64,000 nt of DNA from contig NC_091227.1 of the NCBI RefSeq assembly GCF_040958095.1, positions 20,803,158-20,867,157 of the forward strand, read 5' to 3'. The notes under the pieces were generated by a model. That model was not told the DNA's origin. It worked only from the letters and a program-made list of their open reading frames with translations, and made no database searches. The position numbers were made by a program, and so were the translations under genes. Positions 58,430 through 64,000 of the stretch are shown here, one piece after another. The stretch is from Procambarus clarkii (taxonomy: Eukaryota; Arthropoda; Malacostraca; Decapoda; Cambaridae). Positions within the stretch are counted from its first letter, which is position 1, and each line of letters opens with the position of its first letter.

Positions 58430-58615
58430 ATCCTTCTAATAGAACGTCGAATTTTGACATATACTCTAAAGCCAAAAACTCTCGTGCTAGAAAATGGAAG
58501 CGGTTGGCGAAATTGACATACTGTCCCGTTTTCTGTTTTGGGTCCTCTGGTAGGTTAGGAGACGGTGCTTTCGTACGACAGTTTCTTGACGTTAGGAAAT
58601 CTTAGGAGGCTGCTC
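58430..58615 (+). mobile_element. Family A element (short subfamily)
   Basis: gctagaaaatggaagcggtt, actgtcccgttttctgtttt, gggtcctctggtaggttagg and ttaggaaatcttaggagg match 1790-1990 and 17560-17755. Confidence 0.75.
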
Positions 58616-59433
58616 CAGTAGTCTATCTTCGTGTGTGTGTGTCTGTCTCCCAAGGTGAGGCTTCCTCTGGGTGGTTATAGATAGGAGCTGCCTCGTATGG
58701 GCCAATAGGCCTTCTGCAGTTACCGTGTTCTTATGTGTTGACTGTGTAGTAAATGTGCCTCATTGTAGCTTACATGTGTATGTGAGCTGGGGACGGAGGA
58801 CTTCGTCTCTCCCCCTGTGACATCAGTCGTCGCTAACGGACTTTCACAGTCACTCTTCCTTCACATTCTTTGACAGTGCAGTCATGCCCGGTCACTGGTT
58901 TGGTCAATGACATCACTTCTCGGTTACATCCCTTGGCAGTGACATCACTCGGCAACGTGGGCTTTGGAAGTACCGCGCCACTCCTCGGTGAAGTGTTATG
59001 GCAGTGACATCACTCCAATAACGTGATGCTAGTGTTGACGTCATTAATTCACCCGCGCTGGTGACACTGGGACCCACGACGTCCCGAAAACTAGGAAATA
59101 GCTATACACAAAAAAAGAAGTACAGGCTTAAATTGTGTATATTATCTAGCTTTGTATTACAAAGACTGCCACAAAATTCACACGTCAGAACCGATCAATA
59201 TGTCCGATAACCCCTCCCCCCCCCCTTGTTACATGACACCACATTATTATTAATTGCATACACAAAAATTCAATACAGAAATATCGTTTGTACTTAATGA
59301 ATGAACGCAATTAGAGAAAGGTGAGAGAAGTGCTCTCTAGGCAATATGAACTTCAGTGTTAAGAATCATGAGGGTAAGAATAGGGTAACAGAAACCAGCA
59401 GCGCCCTTGAGGTGATCAACAATGGTCTTCTCA

Positions 59434-59783
59434 TAACCCGTCCTCTTAAAAATAACGTCACTTTTGGCTGGTATGCGCACTATGGCCAAATTTGGACATA
59501 ATTTGAAATGAAATCGACTCACAAAAGTGACGTTCTGTTCCGTTTTCTGTTTGAGTCGTCCGGCTTACTCGGTAAGCTTAGAAAAGGATTCTTTCCATTA
59601 ACGTTTTTCATACCGTTTTGAAACTTTATGAGAATTTCCTGCCCACCTAACCTATCAGAGGACCCTTAACTTACTGTTGTTGAAAAAAAAAATCCCAAAT
59701 TTATTTTCATTTTCAAATTACGTCCATATTCGGCCATACGGGTAAATGACCAAAAGCGACGTTCTTTTTAAGAGGACAGGTTG
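59434..59783. mobile_element. Family A MITE with terminal inverted repeats, second full copy
   Basis: Nearly colinear with 49640-50000: aacccgtcctcttaaaaata at the left, the core cttactgttgttgaaaaaaa, and gttctttttaagaggacagg at the right. It lacks a roughly 10-bp duplicated ttttcattt segment present in the other copy. No clear target-site duplication. Confidence 0.85.
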
Positions 59784-60129
59784 CTCAGCCATCAGACTGG
59801 TTTTGGAAGATTAGACTGACTTCTTTTGTTTGTTTTGAACATTCATTTAGCGTAGTGTTGACCTTCACTGGTTTTATCATTGTTGTTGTTTTGAGGCCGG
59901 TGGTGGTGGTGTCGCTGGCAGTGGTGTCCTGAGAAGCACGAGTGGATCAAGTCCAAGGTTTACAACACCGTGACCCCACGACGCCCAAAATAAGAAAACT
60001 AAGAAGGTGGTGGTGTGAGTGCCAGTTGTTTCCAGCTGAGGCGAGGGCGACCCTTGCTGTCTTTACCTCAGAGGTTCACCGAGGCAACTCTTTTTTATCA
60101 CACCTGGTGAAAGCTAGAGTTTGTGCCCT

Positions 60130-60330
60130 GGTTAGTCAGCCCGTCCTCTCCGGCGTTCACGACGTCACTAAACACGTGCTATATTGCCCGAATCTAACCA
60201 AACCGAGGATCCACGAATAAAAAACGGGACATCACGTCAATATTGCCACCTCTTATGTTAATACTATGGACGGATTTTGCCTTTGTTTTAACATTCTAAA
60301 CCGATTGACAGGTTCGTGCAGTAATGCGTC
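60130..60330 (-). mobile_element. Family A-related element, reverse
   Basis: cagcccgtcctctccggcgt, aaccaaaccgaggatccacg and aaaaaacgggacatcacgtc give the reverse family A core. Divergent; ends uncertain. Confidence 0.5.
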
Positions 60331-60543
60331 TCATCACCTTCCTGTGGGTTGTCTATAGCATCCAGGCGCGTCTGTGTGTTCTGCTGTTGGTCAGCCTAAG
60401 CTTTTGGACCTTAAGTGTATCGATGCTCTAAAGTATCATGTACATCTGGAACATAGCCCTTCTCTTTTATAAAGAAGCGATTACAGGATTCTCCCAGTTC
60501 TCATTTCCGAGTCACTTCGATTCTGGGATTATCCGTGTATTGG

Positions 60544-60546
<3 letters not shown>

Positions 60547-60626
<80 letters not shown>
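60547..60626. repeat. (TG)n microsatellite
   Basis: About 38 uninterrupted TG units. Confidence 0.98.
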
Positions 60627-60627
<1 letters not shown>

Positions 60628-60719
60628 AGGGGGTTACATGGCCCCAGGAGGTTTCACATGTGTTGCTGCCACACTGCCCCAGGTGCTGGCCTTAGCCTCG
60701 GCCTCATACCTGGTCCCCT

Positions 60720-60751
<32 letters not shown>
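60720..60751. repeat. (CA)n microsatellite
   Basis: About 15 CA units, 95 bp after the (TG)n tract, so the two could pair as an inverted repeat. Confidence 0.97.
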
Positions 60752-61009
60752 TAACGTCAGAACACACGTCATCTGGCAGCTCCTGGGTGCCCCCCCCCCC
60801 CACCCCACACACTGTGACATCCACCTGGTTTTTGTTTTGTTTCCATTGTTATCTTGAATCCCATTTGTTTACCCACGTTTAGCGGCTGGGGTCTCTTCTA
60901 ATTACCCCAAATGCCTTTACGTGTCCCCTTACGAAGTCTTTACATCTTTCTTTAATCATGGCCCGAATCACTAGTTGTCTATCACAATATTACCTCCCTA
61001 CCTTATGTC

Positions 61010-61130
61010 TCAGCTTCCGGGGATCAACAGGGCCGGGAGGCCCGGTCTCCGACCAGGCCTCCCGGTTGGTCGTCTGGTCACAACCAGGTTGTTGAACGCA
61101 GCGGCTCACAGCCTGGTTGATCAGGTGCTT
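61010..61130 (+). repeat. Dispersed repeat with internal palindrome
   Basis: gggaggcccggtctccgacc and aggcctcccggttggtcgtc contain the inverted pair gggaggcc / ggcctccc; the end cacagcctggttgatcaggt matches 54755-54775. Confidence 0.7.
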
Positions 61131-61163
61131 GAACTAATAATATCTTCATCAAGTTTGCGACCG

Positions 61164-61164
<1 letters not shown>

Positions 61165-61218
<54 letters not shown>

Positions 61219-61222
61219 TATA

Positions 61223-61262
<40 letters not shown>

Positions 61263-61302
61263 TAAACTTATATATAGTTTATAGTTTAATATATATATAT
61301 AA
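61165..61302. repeat. (AT)n tract with nested palindromes
   Basis: Two long (AT)n runs separated by actataaactat, followed by atagtttaaacttatatata and a shorter AT run; prone to cruciform formation. Confidence 0.95.
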
Positions 61303-62463
61303 TGTCAGTTTAAGGAAGCTATTCAATCAACGCTTACATCGTTTAAATATTGTTCCTATTAGGCTTTACAAATAGAGAAACTGTGGAGCGGGCAGCGAGG
61401 AATATAGTCTACCAGGCCAAGGTGATGGCTGAGAATCCAATCAGCTGATCGTTGTTTATGTGTCATTATCCCTCCTCCTCCCCCTCCCAACCCCCTATAC
61501 CCTACCCCGGCTCCCCCCCCCCCCCCAGGCAGCTGGAGCGCATGCGCGTCAACGTACTTTCATTTCAGTGTATAACCTTCGGGTTCGAAAGCCCTTGTCG
61601 GCGGCGGCCTGATCAAGTTTGCGGCCGATCAATGTCATCATCCTTGACTCTTTTTTTCTGGTTTTGTTGTGGCACTTTCATCATTAAGAGCGAAGGCATT
61701 AAGCGCGCCGTCCACGTCCTGGGAACTACGCGCGCGCCGGCGAGGCCACATCTCTCGGATTCCCTGACAGGCCGTTCGTGTAAATGTTTTCCTTGGGGAT
61801 GCTCGAACGCGATGCTTTATGCCCGAAACGCTTTGCATAATAGTGGCTTTAGGCATTGTATGTACGACCTATAAGTCAAACAATCCTTGTAAATATTTAT
61901 TGTATGTATGTACCTTACCTAAATAAAATTGTATTGTATTGTAAATTGTATAACGTTCCTTTAAGTGTTGATACACACGGAATTTGCGCGTTTTTTTTTT
62001 TTAGGGTATTCCTGCGGGGGACCTAAGCCTCTGGGTGGCTCACTAGCCTAATGTTTATTTCATCTTTGAAGTATTGTACTATATTTTGTTTTATTCTTTT
62101 AAAATTGGACGAAACGAGGATGAGAGAGAGGGGGGGGGGGGTGGAGTGGACGCATTAAGAATACTGTCACGCCCCGTTGACCAAGCCAACAACTTGCCGC
62201 CAAGATCAACCATTCACCAGACCCACCAAACCGGTGGCGACCGTGGTGCAGCTGGTACAACCAAGCGGTACAACCACACTGACAAGTGTGCCAAATGGAA
62301 CACATCTCAACCAGATCAAAATTGAACTGGCGAGGCAGGCAGACGTGATGATGTGTTTTTTAGCCCGGCGGGGCAGGCGTTCCAGTCACCCTGGTGACTG
62401 GAAGCCGTCTATAGTCAGAAAAAAAGTGAACATAGTCAGAAAAAAAGTGAACTACTGCGTCTG

Positions 62464-62561
62464 ACTACTTCGACTAACTACTTCGACTAACTACTTCGAC
62501 TAACTACTTCGACTAACTACTTCGACTAACTACTTCGACTAACTACTTCGACTAACTACTA
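62464..62561. repeat. 13-bp tandem repeat (ctacttcgactaa)
   Basis: Seven to eight perfect copies. Two direct copies of agtcagaaaaaaagtgaac lie just upstream (62414-62451). Confidence 0.96.
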
Positions 62562-62760
62562 TCTAGTCTGCGCTCCATTTCAGCTAATGTCGAGCCTGAT
62601 TTAATAAGACTAATTTGGTATGCTATAGACGCCATCGACAATGTAAACAATTGTTTACAAAATAGCATCTCAAACACCTATGTATATCTGGGCCCCAAAC
62701 TCTATATTATGCCCCCCTTCCTCTCCGTGTGTGTGTTTTCTCCGGATGACAGCGAATGTA

Positions 62761-62909
62761 TCCTGTTCTACAGGATACAGGGGGGGGGGTTCCCTGTTCT
62801 ACAGGATACAGGGGGGGGGGGTTCCCTGTTCTACAGGATACAGGGGGGGGGTTCCCTGTTCTACAGGATACAGTGAGGGTTTCATGTTCTACAGGATACA
62901 GGGGTATCC
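62761..62909. repeat. About 30-bp tandem repeat with G runs
   Basis: Five copies of ctgttctacaggatacagg followed by G runs of 3-10 bases and ttcc. G-run length varies between copies. Confidence 0.92.
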
Positions 62910-63499
62910 TGTAGGCCTACCACACATTGAACATATCATTCATTTTCAAGCTGTATATATTTTCAGTCATGTTACTATCGCTAGAAGGAACATATAGTGG
63001 CCTGGAGCCAGCAAATGCCTGAAATAAACATAAACTTTCACAATTCAGCTCATCAGTGTCAACAGTTCACAGGTGCCATAGTTCACAGTCACTCGAGGGA
63101 GGAGATAACTTTCAACCAGGTGTCAAGGTGGGCAAAATTTCCTTAATGTTAACAGTTGTTGTGGCTTTCAGATCCTTAATGGCACCTGTGAAGCTGACAG
63201 TGATACTATGACCCCGAGCCTATCAAGAGTATTTCACAGGGGTCTTCCCTCCAGTAGTCTGGATCAAGGTCCAGACAGTAGGAGTTAGGCATTATTATAA
63301 ATAATTATTGGCGTGATTGGGAGGGTTATACTGCTTGTTTAGAAAGTGGTGCCACATGTCCAGAAAAGTTAATTACTGTAATTTATTATTCAGCCGTCAT
63401 TTTGTTGGCAGTAAAGATATCGAGGCTGATAATACTTTACAGGCCGATAGATCGAGTCGCTCTATAGATCTATTAGACCAATAGTCCAATAGATCAAGT

Positions 63500-63612
63500 C
63501 GATCAAGTCACAATCGACTTGATAATGGTCCAGGACGGACCGAAACGTCGTCGTCTCTTCAGTTTCTAGTGTGTGGTCTGGTCAAAAAATTGTCAGCCAC
63601 GTTATTGTGACT
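63500..63612 (+). repeat. Single-arm copy of the 27.6-kb inverted repeat
   Basis: aatggtccaggacggaccga, aacgtcgtcgtctcttcag and ctagtgtgtggtctggtc, then agccacgttattgtgact, in the same order as the right arm at 27624-27720. Confidence 0.85.
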
Positions 63613-63803
63613 TAATGTATGGGCATATGTATTGTTCTTATAAGGGCATAAGTATGGTACCTTTTTGGGCATATGTATGTTACTTATAAGAGCTTTTGTA
63701 TGGTACCTCAATGGGCATATGTATTGTTCTTATATGGGCATATGTATGACACTTATATGGGATTGAGTATGGTACCTTTATGGGTATGTGTTTGGTACTT
63801 ATG

Positions 63804-63931
63804 TACTTACGTACCTCTATGGTACTTACGTACCTCTATGGTACTTACGTACCTCTATGGTACTTACGTACCTCTATGGTACTTACGTACCTCTATGGTA
63901 CTTACGTACCTCTATGGTACTTACGTACCTT
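63804..63931. repeat. 19-bp tandem repeat
   Basis: About seven copies of tacttacgtacctctatgg, preceded (63618-63800) by degenerate gggcatatgtatggtac-like units. All three forward frames are open with a 19-residue period. Confidence 0.95.
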
Positions 63932-64000
63932 TTACCTTACACAGACAGTCATCCGTATTTTATAGATATAGAAGATAGACAATGATTAAATCAAGTAATA

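Larger units (their letters stand above)
54423..64000. other. Repeat-rich region 5' of the visible Nox5 exons
   Basis: No EF-hand-like exon (D-x-D-x-D-G pattern) was found on the minus strand, so the upstream Nox5 exons probably lie past 64000. Apart from the repeats listed separately I see no supported coding sequence; purine/pyrimidine-skewed stretches (54480-54620, 56800-57180) give long but low-complexity frames. Confidence 0.55.

Noticed and set aside
59942-60220. 92-codon + strand frame as a small gene
   Set aside because: Its second half overlaps a family A repeat element and it has no splice or homology support.
62453-62561. CRISPR-like array
   Set aside because: The 13-bp units are contiguous without spacers and the genome is eukaryotic; it is a simple tandem repeat.

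Overview
This is eukaryotic DNA, most likely from a decapod crustacean (crayfish, lobster or shrimp type). The evidence is spliced genes with GT-AG introns, many tRNA-derived SINE-like repeats, small inverted-repeat transposons, dense micro- and minisatellites, and an internal (TTAGG)n array of the arthropod telomere type. The species assignment is inference; nothing in the window is bacterial or viral.

Layout. 1-1080 is a 27-bp minisatellite cut by the window edge. 1081-4118 is non-coding DNA leading into a large intronless-looking gene (4119-9014, +) for a 1,631-residue type I membrane protein that I do not recognise: signal peptide, proline-rich ectodomain, one transmembrane helix, and a 480-residue cytoplasmic tail ending in SH3-type proline motifs. 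9015-21421 holds its probable 3' UTR and then repeats: LINE remnant, SINEs, foldback elements and telomere-like repeat. Two + strand exons at 21422-21487 and 22868-23008 join in frame to make the C-terminus of a coiled-coil protein resembling the BAR end of a sorting nexin; its earlier exons are not identified. 23.7-33.7 kb is AT-rich with only repeats seen.

The best-supported gene is on the minus strand, 54422 down to 33710: ten exons of a NADPH oxidase of the Nox5 (calcium-regulated) type. I joined the exons by hand. Every splice phase fits, giving 695 codons plus stop with all four haem histidines, the FAD motif, the NADPH motifs and the normal C-terminal end. The N-terminal EF-hand exons are not visible and probably lie beyond 64000. 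One intron uses a GC-AG splice pair, and one exon carries an unusually long insert in the dehydrogenase domain.

54.4-64 kb is repeat-dominated: a 39-bp minisatellite, several inverted-repeat elements, (TG)n, (AT)n and short tandem arrays. Long open frames over the 27-, 21-, 23- and 39-bp arrays come from repeat periodicity and are not genes. The three coding loci show no sign of shared function. The window is mainly informative for the Nox5 gene structure, the orphan membrane protein, and several families of small transposable elements with visible terminal inverted repeats.
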